The notes under the pieces: model-generated | Databases searched by the model: none | Told to the model about the DNA's origin: nothing | What the model saw: the letters and a program-made list of their open reading frames with translations, nothing else | Part shown: positions 1-11,800 of the stretch, piece by piece | Layout of the letters: each line of letters begins with the position of its first letter | Position numbering within the stretch: position 1 is the first letter of the stretch | Program-made: the position numbers and the translations under genes | NCBI GenBank assembly: GCA_963921425.1 | Contig: OY992838.1 | Span: 11,904,001 to 11,968,000, forward strand | DNA: 64,000 nt | Reading direction: 5' to 3' | DNA from: Dryas octopetala | Taxonomy: Eukaryota; Streptophyta; Magnoliopsida; Rosales; Rosaceae

Positions 1-104
1 TACCTCTATATAAGGATATTTATAAGATGAATAAGATGACGACTGATATATTTTCTCTCTGCCTCCTTTTCCACAAACCCTAATCTCTACATACTTTTAC
101 AACA
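1..104 (+). repeat. Partial 5' LTR of the copia element
   Basis: Identical by eye, base for base, to the last 104 bases of the 188-bp 3' LTR, ending TTACAACA. The missing first 84 bases lie left of the window. A TATA-like stretch (TATATAAGG) at about 7-15 may be the element's promoter. Confidence 0.92.
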
Positions 105-120
105 CGTTATCAGCATGAGA
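105..120 (+). other. Putative primer binding site of the copia element
   Basis: The bases directly after the LTR end (CGTTATCAGCATGAGA) contain TATCAG, the core shared by copia primer binding sites that pair with the initiator methionine tRNA. The match is partial, so the tRNA assignment is an inference. Confidence 0.4.
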
Positions 121-412
121 AGCTCTTTGGATTGTGGATCGCCAAACAAAAGAGGATCATCATTCAATCTGTTCTTCAACCAAGTAGGTTTTATAAAATA
201 ATTTTATGTTCATGGTTATTTAACCTTGATTGATTGAAAAATCCCATGAAGCATGAACCCTAAATCTATGTGATTGATTTATTTGGGATTATATATTTTA
301 TTCATGTATTTGAGTTGAATGATTAAAATAAAAAGAAGAATAATTTTTGGGTGATCGAAAAACAACCCCGCGCCTTGCAGCCACCAGCCCCCTGCTGCCT
401 CGCGCTTCGCTG

Positions 413-612
413 NNNNNNNNNNNNNNNNNNNNNNNNNNNNNNNNNNNNNNNNNNNNNNNNNNNNNNNNNNNNNNNNNNNNNNNNNNNNNNNNNNNNNNNN
501 NNNNNNNNNNNNNNNNNNNNNNNNNNNNNNNNNNNNNNNNNNNNNNNNNNNNNNNNNNNNNNNNNNNNNNNNNNNNNNNNNNNNNNNNNNNNNNNNNNNN
601 NNNNNNNNNNNN
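413..612. other. Assembly gap (200 N)
   Basis: Exactly 200 N, a conventional placeholder length. The true length and content are unknown. It lies in the untranslated leader of the copia element, next to a GC-rich stretch (360-412). Confidence 0.99.
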
Positions 613-643
613 CTTTGTAAAAATGAGATGTTAATTCTTGTCA

Positions 644-712
644 TGCCTGGGGTTTGAACCTAGGACCTCTTGGGTACCAAGAGTGCACCTTAACCACTGT
701 GCTGCTGATAGT
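644..712 (-). mobile_element. tRNA-like SINE head, possible
   Basis: Read on the minus strand, 704-689 gives an A-box-like sequence (AGCACAGTGGTTAAGG). About 30 bases later, 660-649 gives a B-box-like GGTTCAAACCCC. This spacing and order is that of the RNA polymerase III promoter of tRNA-derived SINEs. The body would run leftward into the N gap, so no tail or target-site duplication can be seen. It could also be an ordinary part of the retrotransposon leader. Confidence 0.35.
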
Positions 713-1087
713 TTATTGTTAGCATGCAAACCGTTTAATATATATACTCTAAATGTCAGAAACTTTTATTCAAATAATTTTGTGATATTTTTCTGTTCTA
801 CTTGGGTATATGAATATTTTACTTGTTTAAATTTTTGCACTAGAATATATGTGTAGAAATTGCAGGTAATTAATGAACCAGTAGTTCATACATAAATATT
901 GAACCTGTAGCTTCAATAATGCCGTATAAGGAACCTGAAGTTTCCTTCATAAATTCACCATACATGATAAAACCAGTAGATTTTGCATGTCTATACCATG
1001 TTATAGAACTTGAAGTTTTTATTTGTTGCTTATGGATGTCATTGCCCAAAGCATTAATTATGATTATTTGTTCCTTTCAACCAAAGA

Positions 1088-2107
1088 ATGTCAAATCTCA
1101 ACAAGCTTGATTTTGTCGCTTTGGAAGTTTCCGGAAGAAACTATCTAAAGTGGACTCAAGATGTTAAGCTTCATTTGACTGCCAAGAAGATGAGATCGAC
1201 AATCAATGCAGACAATGTTGTCGCAGAATCTCTTAAGGCAAGTGCCATGATCTTCATTAGGAAACATATGGAGGAAGCACTCCAAGTTGAGTACCTCGCT
1301 GAAGAGGATCCACGAGCTCTTTGGGTTGCTCTGGAAGAGCGGTTTGACCATCAAAAGACCATTTTCTTGCCTGAAGCAAGACATGATTGGCAGAACATTC
1401 GTTTCCAGGATTTCAAATCCGTGAATGAGTATAATTCGGAGATCTGCCGGATCCGGTCGCTCCTCAAATTTTGTGGGGAGGAGCTCACCGAAGCTGACCT
1501 ATTGGAGAAGACTTTCTCCACCTTCCCTGCCTCCTGTTTGGTCCTGCAGCAACAATACAGGGAGAGGAATTTTACCAAGTTCTCGGCATTGATCACCACT
1601 CTGTTGCTCGCTGAAAAGAACAACAACTTATTAATGAGAAATGATCAAGCCCGACCTGTCGGTACTAAAGCAGCATCATTGCCTGAAGCAAACGCTGTTA
1701 CTTATCGCGATTCAAACCGCGAAAGAGGATACCGAGGTCATGGAAATGGCACAAAGTCTGACCGCCCGAGATATGGAAGGAAAGGTTCTCAGAGGAATGG
1801 CCTGTATGACGGAGGCCAATGTGGCCATGGCCCACGTGGTAGAAACCACGGTCCCTCGGCCCTAAGAACTCGAAATGAGAGGAACACTGGTCCAGCCCGT
1901 CGCGACCAGAATCAGAATGATCTCTGTTACCGATGTGGAGGAACTGATCACTGGTCCCGCACCTGCCGTGCATCAGCGCAAGCTGTAAATGAGTATCACG
2001 CCAGTCGCGGAACTCGAGAGACCAATCTCGTTGAGGGATCATTTCCTATGGATACCACCTTAGAGGTCACTGATTTCCAGACTGCTACTGGACACTTCGA
2101 GGACTAG
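1088..2107 (+). CDS. Copia Gag protein
   Basis: This 339-residue open frame encodes the capsid/nucleocapsid precursor of the copia element. The N-terminal part has the DUF4219/UBN2-type Gag look (GRNYLKWTQDVKLHL near residues 17-31, then helices up to about 180). A basic Gly/Arg-rich linker follows. Near residues 283-296 is one CCHC zinc knuckle, CYRCGGTDHWSRTC, that binds RNA in this family. The frame ends before the protease. Between them lies about 190 bp of AT-rich sequence, so Gag and Pol are not one frame here. The start is the first ATG and fits the family. Gag is the only intact protein of the element. Confidence 0.88.
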   Translation: MSNLNKLDFVALEVSGRNYLKWTQDVKLHLTAKKMRSTINADNVVAESLKASAMIFIRKHMEEALQVEYLAEEDPRALWVALEERFDHQKTIFLPEARHDWQNIRFQDFKSVNEYNSEICRIRSLLKFCGEELTEADLLEKTFSTFPASCLVLQQQYRERNFTKFSALITTLLLAEKNNNLLMRNDQARPVGTKAASLPEANAVTYRDSNRERGYRGHGNGTKSDRPRYGRKGSQRNGLYDGGQCGHGPRGRNHGPSALRTRNERNTGPARRDQNQNDLCYRCGGTDHWSRTCRASAQAVNEYHASRGTRETNLVEGSFPMDTTLEVTDFQTATGHFED

Positions 2108-5100
2108 AAACTCGATGACATGGATATGATCGGCGCTTGTGCCGTATTTATTTTCTGAATAATGTTTTTCTTATTCAGATTATTTTGGTGATTTATGATT
2201 TGGATTATTTGTTTTGAAAATTTGGTTATGCTCGAATATTATTTAATTCAATTAAGTTATTTTCATACATGTGATCTATTGAATTAAATTTATGAATAAG
2301 CATGTTTAGTGGGGAAGTTTGTTGTCTGGCAGACAGTGCTACTACGCACACCATACTTCAAGATCGGAAGTATTTTTCAAACTTATTGCTTACTCATACC
2401 TCTGTGACAACCATATCAGGCCAATCCAACCTGATAGAGGGCCATGGCAAAGCCCATTTTTATGTTGTCCAATGGTACTGAATTACCATTAATGAGGCCT
2501 TATATTCTCCAAGTTCCAGAAGAACGTTGTTGAGTTCTAAGGATATTCGAGCCAACGGTTATCACGTTGAAACCACTGAGGAAAATGGAGTGGAATATCT
2601 TTGCATAACCTCCAATTTGTATGGCCAGAAGCGTACATTGGAGAAATTGAAATGTCTATCGAGCGGTCTCTATATGACCACCATTAGATCGATTGAGGCA
2701 AATCACATAGTTAACCAGAAGTTAACCAATTCGAGCAGTTTCTTTCTATGGCATGACCGGTTGGGATACCCAGGTCAAAGTATGATGCGCCGTATCCTCA
2801 ATTCATCACACGGGCATCCCCTTACTAATAAGGATCTTGTGTTTAGTGACACACTATGCCAAAATTGCTCGCTTAGAAAGTTGAATACTAGACTATTATA
2901 TGCAAAGACTAGTAAAGACTCCATCCTTTTCCTGCAAAGGATACAAGGGAATATTTGTGGACCTATCCAACCACCATGCGGACCATTTAAATATTTTATG
3001 GTTTTGGTTGATGCATCGACAAAGTGATCATATGTTACACTATTGTCCACAAGAAATGCTGCTTTTGCTAAACTTCTAGCCCAGAAGGCTCACCACACGG
3101 ATTATCCTATAAAGTCCAGAAGATTTGATAATGCCGGAGAGTTTACATCGAAAACTTTCGATGATTATTGCATGCCCCTAGGGATTAATGTTGAACATCG
3201 AGTTCCCCATGTTCACACCCAGAATGGTCTCACAAAAGCGTTCATTAAAAGATTACAAATGATCGCACGAACCTTGGTTATGCGCACCAAGCTTCCAATT
3301 TCTGCGTGGGGCTATGCAATCTTGCATGCAGCCATGTTGGTCCGGTTGAGGCCCACTGCTACCCAACCTTACTCCGCGTTACAGCTGGTGACTGGGTACG
3401 AACCTGACGTTTCGTACTTACGCGTATTTGGGTATGCAGTTTACGTGCCAGTTGCGCTGCTACAAAGTACCAAAATGGGTCATCAACGAACGATGGGCAT
3501 ATATGTCGATTATGAATCCCCATCCATTATACGCTTTTTAGAGCCCTTGACAGGCGATCTCTTTACCGCTAGATTTGCGGATTGTCACTTTGATGAGACA
3601 GTCTTCCCGCCGTTAGGGGGAGATATGAACGTCACCGTTCCTGAAGAACGACGTGAATTGACGTGGAATGTCCCCACTATGTCTCATCTCGATCCTCGAA
3701 CCGCACAATGTGATAGTGAAGTGCGGAGAATTCTAGATCTACAGAGTATAACTCATAATATGCCAGACGCATTCTCTGATCTAGCTAAAGTGACGAGATC
3801 ACATATACCTGCTGCAAACGTGCCTGCAAGGATATCTGTCCCCGAAGGACGTGTCGTTTCAGAAGAACGTGTCGTCCCAGATGGACGAGGTACAGCCATA
3901 GCGGCTAACCAGTCATATGTCCCTGCCCAGAAGTGAGGTTGACCACTAGGTTCGATGGACTCTTATCCCCGGAAGAGGATAAATTTGGCACAAACGAGTC
4001 TTCTTGACATCGCAATCTCAACCGATCCATCTCACGAAATAGTTCCGGATTATGGGTCCGTCCCAGAAGAGACGACGTTGGGGGACGCTCCAACGTTAGA
4101 ACCCACTCTCGAGAACATAGAGATCTCTATAAATTATGCATGCTTAAGTGAGCTCTGGAATCGAAACGAGATTATCATCGATGATATATTTGTATTCGCG
4201 GTAGCTACCGAAATCATAACTAGCGATGACATCGAACCTCACTCCGTTGATGAATGTCAACGTCGAGACGACTGGCCAAAATGGAAAGAAGCAATCCAGG
4301 TCGAATTAGATTCCTTGACAAAGAGAAAGGTGTTTGGGCCTGTCGTTCCTACACCTTCCCCATGTTAAACCTGTAGAATTTAAATGGGTATTTGTAAGGA
4401 AGCGTAATGAGAAAAACGAGATTGTAAGATACAAGGCTCGTCTAGTGGCGCAAGGATTTTCTCAACGCCCTGGGATTGATTACGAGGAAGAGTATTCCCC
4501 CGTAATGGACGTCATAACGTTCCACTACCTTATCAGTTTGGTAGTTTCTGAAAAACTGAGTATGCAGCTTATGGATGTGGTCACTGCTTATCTCTATGGG
4601 GATCCTGTTACAGAGATATATATGAAAGTTCCCGAAGGACTTCAGACACCCGATGCAAATAGTTCCAGACCACGGAACACGCTCTCCATTAGTTTGAGGC
4701 GTTCACTTTATGGATTGAAACAATCCGGACGGAGGTGGTATAACCGTCTAAGTGAGTATTTGATCGAGATGGGATATGTGAATAATGTTCTATGCCCTTG
4801 CGTGTTTATTAAGAACAAGTTCTGGTTTTGCTATTGTAGTTGTTTATGTCGATGACATGAATCTAATTGGTACTCCTGAAGAGATCAAGGAAACAACTAA
4901 ACACCTGAAGTTGAAATTCGAGATGAAAGATCTTGGGAGAACGAATTTATGTCTCGGCCTGGAGCTCGAGCACCGTGCAGATGGAATTCTAGTCCATCAA
5001 TCGAATTACATCCAGAAGATGTTAAGGCGCTTTAATGAGGATAAAGCGAAGCCTTCTAGCACGCCCATGATCGTCTGTAGTCTAGATCGTAAGAAGGATC

Positions 5101-5888
5101 CGTTTCGTCCCGCAGATGATAACGAAGAGATATTGGCACCAGAAGTCCCATATCTAAGTGCAATAGGCGCATTATTGTATTTGGCTCAATGTACTAGACC
5201 GGACATCTCATTCGCTGTGAACTTATTAGCTAGATATAGCTCTGCACCAACACGCCGCCACTGGAATGGCATAAAAGACATTTTCCGCTACCTTAGAGGT
5301 ACGACGGATATGGGCTTATTCTATCCCTAGCTACGCATCAAGGAATGGATCGAACCCCCTCGATCCTCGGAATGATGCCCGCCTTTTGGATATGCTGACG
5401 CAGGGTATCTATCAGACCCGCATAAGGCGCGTTCTCAAACTGATTATGTCTTTACCATTGGGAATACAACAATATCTTGGAGGTCTACGAAACAGACCTT
5501 TGTTGCTACCTCTTCAAATCATGCTGAGATTCTAGCCCTTCACGAAGCAGTTCGTGAATGTATATGGCTAAGAGCAGTTTCCAAGCATGTTCGAACTACG
5601 TGTGGGCTGAATTCCACCACTGATGAACCAACGATTATCTGTGAGGATAACGCCGCTTGCATCCAGCAGATGAAGACAGATTTCATCAAAGGAGACAACA
5701 CCAAGCATATTGTACTGAAGTTCTTCTTCAGTCAACAGCAATAAGAGCATCAGATGATTGAAGTCAAGCAGATTCGATCTCAAGACAACCATGCAGACCT
5801 CTTCACCAAGTCACTGCCAAAGTCCACTTTCTTGATGCATGTTCGAGGTATTGGTTCGCGTAGATTTGCTTATTTATCTAGTATGTAG
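2108..5888 (+). pseudogene. Copia pol: protease, integrase, reverse transcriptase, RNase H (broken)
   Basis: Remains of pol in copia order. Protease: a Leu-Ala-Asp-Ser-Ala active-site motif near 2326-2340. GAG-pre-integrase: WHDRLGYPG near 2750. Integrase core: about 2985-3330. Reverse transcriptase: about 4370-5050, with the YVDD catalytic motif near 4845. RNase H: about 5390-5888. The frame is interrupted by stops, including one at 3026-3028 where the family has Trp and one at 5742-5744 in RNase H. It also changes phase near 3940 and 4800-4855. The position of the third integrase catalytic acid (Glu in QNG-x-x-E) holds Lys, around 3234. The protein cannot be active; mobility would need another element's enzymes. 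Confidence 0.9.
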
Positions 5889-6385
5889 TCTTCAGGGGAA
5901 GTCGACATCAGGGGGAGTATCCCGAAGCATACTCGCTTGACCATTGTGTACTCTTTTGTCCTTCGTCCAGGGTTATTTTGTCTCACTGGGTTTTGTTACC
6001 TGGCAAGGTTTTAATGAGGCACATCTTGGCATGGTCACCCTACTCATACTACATCCTGAAGATGTATTGATCTGATATATATGCATTTGCTCATCTTTTC
6101 CCTTCGACCACGGGTTTTTCCCATTGGGTTTACCGGGCAAGGTTTTGGTGTAGCAACTCTAATGCACCCCGCTCCCATTGACATACTATTTGCTTATGAT
6201 CCAGAAGATATGACTTCACCTACTTTCGAGGTTCTGATGCGACTACTCCACACTCATGCGCGTTGCACTCTTTTTCCTTCGACCAGGGTTGTTTTTGTTC
6301 CCACAGGGTTTTTATTACTTGGCAAGGTTTTAACGAGGCAACTTAGAAGCGCATAGCAGAGACAACACTAATGCAATGGAATATC
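5889..6385 (+). repeat. Copia 3' untranslated region with a motif repeated three times
   Basis: An imperfect motif of about 70 bp occurs at about 5955-6025, 6098-6155 and 6270-6345. Each copy has CTTCG(T/A)CCA or similar, a T-rich stretch with (C/A)A(C/T)(T/A)GGGTTT, then GGCAAGGTTTT and usually AATGAGGCA or ACGAGGCA. Similar motifs are common between pol and the 3' LTR of plant copia elements. No protein is encoded. Confidence 0.6.
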
Positions 6386-6395
6386 CAAGGGGGAG

Positions 6396-6583
6396 TGTTG
6401 TAAATATATTGTTATATGTGGCTATTCCTGTAATTAGTTGTAGGGGCATACTAGTAAATATTTTAAACCTAGTAAATCCTACCTCTATATAAGGATATTT
6501 ATAAGATGAATAAGATGACGACTGATATATTTTCTCTCTGCCTCCTTTTCCACAAACCCTAATCTCTACATACTTTTACAACA
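6396..6583 (+). repeat. 3' LTR of the copia element
   Basis: A 188-bp terminal repeat starting TGTTGTAA and ending TTACAACA, an 8-bp inverted terminal pair with the canonical TG...CA ends. The tract AAGGGGGAG at 6387-6395 directly before it is the polypurine tract. Its last 104 bases equal 1-104. Confidence 0.93.
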
Positions 6584-6709
6584 TTAATATTATAATAAAT
6601 TTGTTCGTGCACTCATATTATAACATATGAGTTGAGTAGTAACACAAAATGATGATGTGAGTCACACATAAAAACTTTATGTTTGCGCCTATATATGCTA
6701 CGTACGTAC

Positions 6710-8078
6710 CTGTTCCAAACGGTCGCCAATAACAATGTCGACGGCCTTTTCCAATTTGTTATTTGTAGCAGTCTTATCCACTCTAGCATTGCTTACCAAA
6801 ATGGTCATAATTATATGACGTTTGTGAATCGCCGCTAGATGCAGAGGAGTGTTTCCATCATGATCGGCATCATTTATAAGTCCTGCGAGCTCAGGTGTCT
6901 TCAATATGTACTTGACAACATTATCTTGTCCACCGAAAACTGCAGCATGAAGAATAGTTTGGCCTTTGTGATTGTGCAAATCACAGGTATCAGGCCGATC
7001 TCGAATCATCTCTTTCATAACTTTGGTGCGGCCTGCAAAGGCCGCAACATGGAGAGCTGACATTCCAAAGTTGTCCAAAATATAGGAGGCAGAGCTATCA
7101 CCTTTCATTAGAATTTGAGTTGCTTCAGGATTCCCTCCTAATGCTGCGTAGTGTAAGGGAGTCCACCCTACTGCATCAACTGCTTTGATTATACCAGGAT
7201 TTTTGGACACCATAAGCTTCACAAGGCCTAACATAGATATTACCAATTACAGAAATTAGAGCTAGCTCAAGATAAGACATGAAATGACAGCTAGCAGAAA
7301 CTATATATTAAAGCAAAGTTGCTATAGCTAGGATTAATAATTAAGGACCAATGCAATATATATATATTTTTTTTTGGCCACAGGACCAATGCAATATATA
7401 TGTATACAGAAATGTCATGTACTTACTGTAGTCAATGTCGGGTATGCTTGAGCACCGTAAAATAATCTCGCGTATGCCGCGTATGCGTATGCGAATCACC
7501 GCCGCATGTAAAGCTGTGAGTTTGTTGGTCCCGTCATAAGAGGGAGGAATTGGGCAGTCATTTAAAATAGAAAGAGCAGTTTGTACATTGCCTTTGCGAG
7601 TAGCTATGAACAAGGGCGACTCATTCGCGTTATTAGTAAAACTACACAATTCGGGATCAGCTTCCATTAACAGAGTCACCACTCCACGGCAATCGTATCG
7701 GGCAGCAAGATGCAATGCTGTATCCTTTTGCCAATTTGTCAATCGGAGGAGCTGTTTATCAGTAGGTACACCACTTTCCTCAATTATGTGTTGAACCTTC
7801 TTCGCGTGTTCAATGAGAAACTTTACTACTTCTTCACAGCCTACTCGGGCGGCAACGTGCAGAGGAGTGTCAGCCTTCTTGTTGGTACCCCAAAACAGCG
7901 GTCGATACCGAGCATGATCTGAAAGGTGTCTGAAGAATTCTATTTGTTTGAATTCAGCTGCAATGTGAAGAACGTTGCTGTCTTTAGGCGTTCTCTGGTG
8001 GACAACATAATCATCATCTCCATTTTCCAGATAACCAACATTTCCTGTGGTTGCCGCTCGGTACAGGCCAGGATCCAT
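6710..8078 (-). CDS. Ankyrin-repeat protein ANK1 (ITN1/ACD6-like), exons 1-2; last exon not in window
   Basis: Two exons encode about 390 residues of ankyrin repeats: exon 1 8078-7427 and exon 2 7227-6710. Donors and acceptors are GT/AG and the phase closes exactly. Repeat cores seen include TPLHVAARVG, TALHLAARYD, TPLHYAALGG, SALHVAAFAG, TILHAAVFGG and TPLHLAAIHK. The start MDPGLYRAAT matches MDAGLYRAAT of the paralogue ANK2. ANK2 has a third exon with a membrane PGG domain. Here the donor after exon 2 is intact (CAG|GTACGT), but the copia LTR begins 126 bp downstream and fills the rest of the window. The PGG exon is either left of the window or lost. Family members sit in membranes and act in defence, cell death or salt responses; the specific role is unknown. 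Confidence 0.85.
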
Positions 8079-8811
8079 GGCTCTAGCTATCAAGTATCAA
8101 GTCAAGTAATGAACTCTCTCTCTCTCTCTCTCAATCTATGTGGTGTAGGTTTAAGTCAATTATCAATCTTATTCTTTAGTTGTAAGGCTGTAGATTGCTG
8201 ACCTGTTACGCTGAGATGGGGTTTAGATATATTACTTTGTCAGTTGCTCAACTCAAGCTCATATATAAACTCCAATTGTAATGAAAATTCTACAAGCTCA
8301 TTTATCATTATTGTATTTATATCATTTTCTTACAGTTCCAAATCATTATCTTAATAGTTTTTCTTTAATTAGTTGCAATGTTAATTTAAAATTGTACCTT
8401 TTCTCCTTTTTCTTTACCAAGTAATGTTGTATAGAAAAATGAATTTACACCTTTCACCAAAAAAAAAAAAAGTAAAAAAGAATTTACACCAAATTTAGTT
8501 TACAAACTAGTAGTTTATGGCAGACAATAACTACTTTGATTGCGGTTGAGATGGTAGTCGATTGTTTATGCTGATCGAGACAATGGTCGAGATGGTCTTC
8601 ATAACATCTCAACCGCCAGCTCAGTCACAATTTGATAATGATTTAAACAATGGTAATTCAATTTCATATTCTGCAAGTTAAAACTAGTCTCATGACTCTA
8701 GCCTAAAACAACGGATTAAAATTGGAGAAAATTCTTTTCATCTCAAGTTTCGACACAATGGAAGAACAAAAAAAGAATTACAAACACAAACATAAAATCA
8801 GCAAATGAAGA
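8079..8811. other. Intergenic between ANK1 and IspD
   Basis: AT-rich sequence holding the divergence between the 5' end of ANK1 and the 3' end of IspD (both minus). A short (CT)n run lies at about 8110-8131. Segments near 8636-8760 recur at about 28180-28230 and 30634-30690 in the right-hand duplication unit. I see no gene in it. Confidence 0.6.
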
Positions 8812-11800
8812 TTATTCAGAAGACTTTTCAGAGCTCATACTTAATATTCTTTCTGCAAGTAATAAATCATCTGGGGTTGTGACCTGCAAAACATTAGCAA
8901 ATTATTGGTGATTCAATGAAATGTGATTTCCTTGACCAAAAACAAATGAAATGAGATTTTTGTTCTCTTTTACATAGAATGAACTTCCAAATGCACAAAA
9001 GCTTCATTTGGAATTTTGGATGGAAAGGCTGGAGTACTTAAATTTGGTTTTGTATTAAAGTTAAATATTCCACTTCTCAAGATAGAAAAGATGTTTCACT
9101 ACCTTAATGTTGGTGTAAGATCCTTCAGTGATGTACACAGGATGTTGAAGGTGCTCAACAATAGACACGTCATCAGTCACTTCAAGGCCTTCTCTGTGGT
9201 AAGTACAATTGTTCAGAATATGTATACTAGTGACCATGTAGGCAACTTATAGTAAGATTGTTTTTCAAATAATATCAATTTAGTAGTATCTACTTCTTCT
9301 TTAGGTACTTCAAGCAATCCCACACCAATAACTTGAAACAGCAGAACAAGTATCGGACTCTCATGAGAAAACTAGCTTATGATAGAATATCTGATTTGGA
9401 AAAGGCTGGTTTGTTCAGTTCCTCAACATTTATTAAAATGAGCTCATTACCCTGATACTTAATTATTTATTTACAGCAGTTCAGTTTTTAGCAATCAGTG
9501 TACAAATAAATTATGCAACATGAATCAGTTAGTACCTATTTACAAGCTCAAAACCCTTTTTGAGCAACGCAGGTTTGATGACCTGTAGGGATTGATAGGC
9601 AGTAACAATTAGAATGTTCTCAAACGGTTAATTGAGAGATATAAATGCTTTAAATTGAAAACCTGGGGTGTCTGCATTTCCCAAAGTGTTTTCCTGTCCA
9701 GAGTTCTGACTACAAAAGACTCACTATTTGCCTGCATATTTATTAGGAAAATGTTTCAGCAATCACAAGGTCAATTAAATGAAAGAATGCACAGTGAATT
9801 ATGTTATGCAGACAGGTTGCAGGACCTATTACGTGTGTTTATGTGGGGAAAAGAAAAAGGAAACAAAGAAGCACAGAGATAAGCTCCCCAAGTTTTGCAT
9901 CGAACTAATCCATTGACACAAGTAGTTCATGGGAGAAAACTGAGTTATCTGGGCCATGGAAGATTGACAGGGCGATCTGCTAGTTGTCTAACAATGCTTG
10001 CCATACTAATCCAAGGAGCATTTGGACTGATTTGAACGCAGATTTTCACAAAATGATCTCGTGTAGCCAGTTCAGTAACCAGTATCAATTTCAATCTTAC
10101 CAACCAAGTTGATCACATTGGCAACGGGTAAATGATGCTTACGCAGGATCTCGGTGCTTTCTCTTGAAAGAATAGAAGTTGAGTTCGAGTTGTTTAGACT
10201 TGGAAGCAAGAATGAATCTCAAAAAGGTCTGCTCCCGCAGTTAGGACAATTTCATACATTTCCAAAGCATGCTTTCGAAAATTTACACACACTGGTTATT
10301 ACCCAGTAAATCTTGGAGTAATGATTCTCCCAATATTGGGAGGACCATTACTTTCAATTGAGATAATGAAAAATCATTTCAAAGTCACATAATGATGAGT
10401 TACAAAAGACCGGAGCCTCATAACATGTTGACAAAAGATAAAAAGCATACAACTACCACAATTAGAAAAAATCTTTTGTAAGGTCTATCTTTAGTTGCTT
10501 TTGTACTTTTAAAAAGTGTATGAAATTGCTGCATTAAAAATAAACTTGGAAAGCTAAAAAAAGGAAGGAAAAAATTGTCCATGGTTTGTCATATGTTGAG
10601 TTGCATTACCGAGTGAAACAAAACATATTCATATTTTTTAAAGAAGAACAATCTCAATGTCTATGGAAGTTTTGAATATCAATTTAACCAAATTCCATCA
10701 GCAAAAACAATGCTTAGATCAAGTGCACGCTAGGAAGGAAACATATATGATCTTTGAAACAACTAAAAGTAAAAGTAAATGTGAAAACTAGCAGCTACAA
10801 GATGCCCTAACATATGTGTTTCAATAAAAGGAAAACATGCAGATATTAAACCGACATGCATGTATATATTAGCTGTAGTATAAATATAAAAGCAAGTCAC
10901 TAGGATTTATACATACCTCTTTGATTGTAGCTTTTGCTGGAACACCAAGTACAGCTGCTCCATTTAACCAACCATCTTTAAGAACCTAAAAGCATACAAT
11001 TCTTATCAGAAGAAATCCAAAAATCACAAAAATTTTAAGGATACACTCAAATAATATTGAAACAAGCATACATAAATTAATGACCAACACTCTGGGAAAT
11101 TCCATAGAGCTAATACCCTGCAAATTGATTTCTGTGCCTGGACATGTTGACTCCAACACTCGGGATGTGTACCGAAAACATGTATTTTATAATTGATATT
11201 TTCGAACACTAATTTATTTAGATAAGCAGGATTGCTCTATACCTCAAAACATAATGCATAATGATACTTATCAAAGCATAGTACATAATGACCATCAGAC
11301 CATCAGTGACAACAAAAGCCAATGCACTAGATGTATGCAGGGAAAAAAATCTCCAACTCAAACCTTCTCTACATCTCCTGATGATACCAAAGGTCTAGCA
11401 GAATCATGGATGCAAACAAGCTCAGAGGTCAAATCAACTGCCTGGACATAGAAGTTGTATTCAATGATTAGCAAATGAGTTTATGCTTTTGCTATACAAC
11501 ACATTTCAGAGAAGCACAAATTGAAGATATCAATTGCTTTCCAAAAAGTAAAGTTAAGAAATTTCATTGTGTTCTATCTGTTACTTTTACGCTACTACAC
11601 TCATGGTGCATATAGAAACATGGAAGATTATTTTCCATAACAATGGAGAACAAGTGCGAGAGAGAGAAAAAAAAAAAAAAAAAAAAAAAAGGCATCATCC
11701 ATACTAAAACATGCAGGGAGATAAATGCTTAGCTGTTGGTATGAAAAGAAAAAAAGAATATGCATAAAGATAGATTGATGTGCTAAATAACTATGTTTAC

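Larger units (their letters stand above)
1..6583 (+). mobile_element. Ty1/copia LTR retrotransposon, decayed, 5' end outside window
   Basis: The first 104 bases are identical to 6480-6583, the end of the 3' LTR, so they are the end of the 5' LTR. Between them, in copia order, lie gag, protease, integrase, reverse transcriptase and RNase H, which defines Ty1/copia. The 3' LTR is preceded by a purine-rich tract. The gag frame is open but pol is broken by stops and frame changes. The insertion lies about 125 bp inside the intron that follows exon 2 of ANK1. The 5' flank and therefore the target-site duplication cannot be checked; the 3' flank starts TTAAT. Confidence 0.93.
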
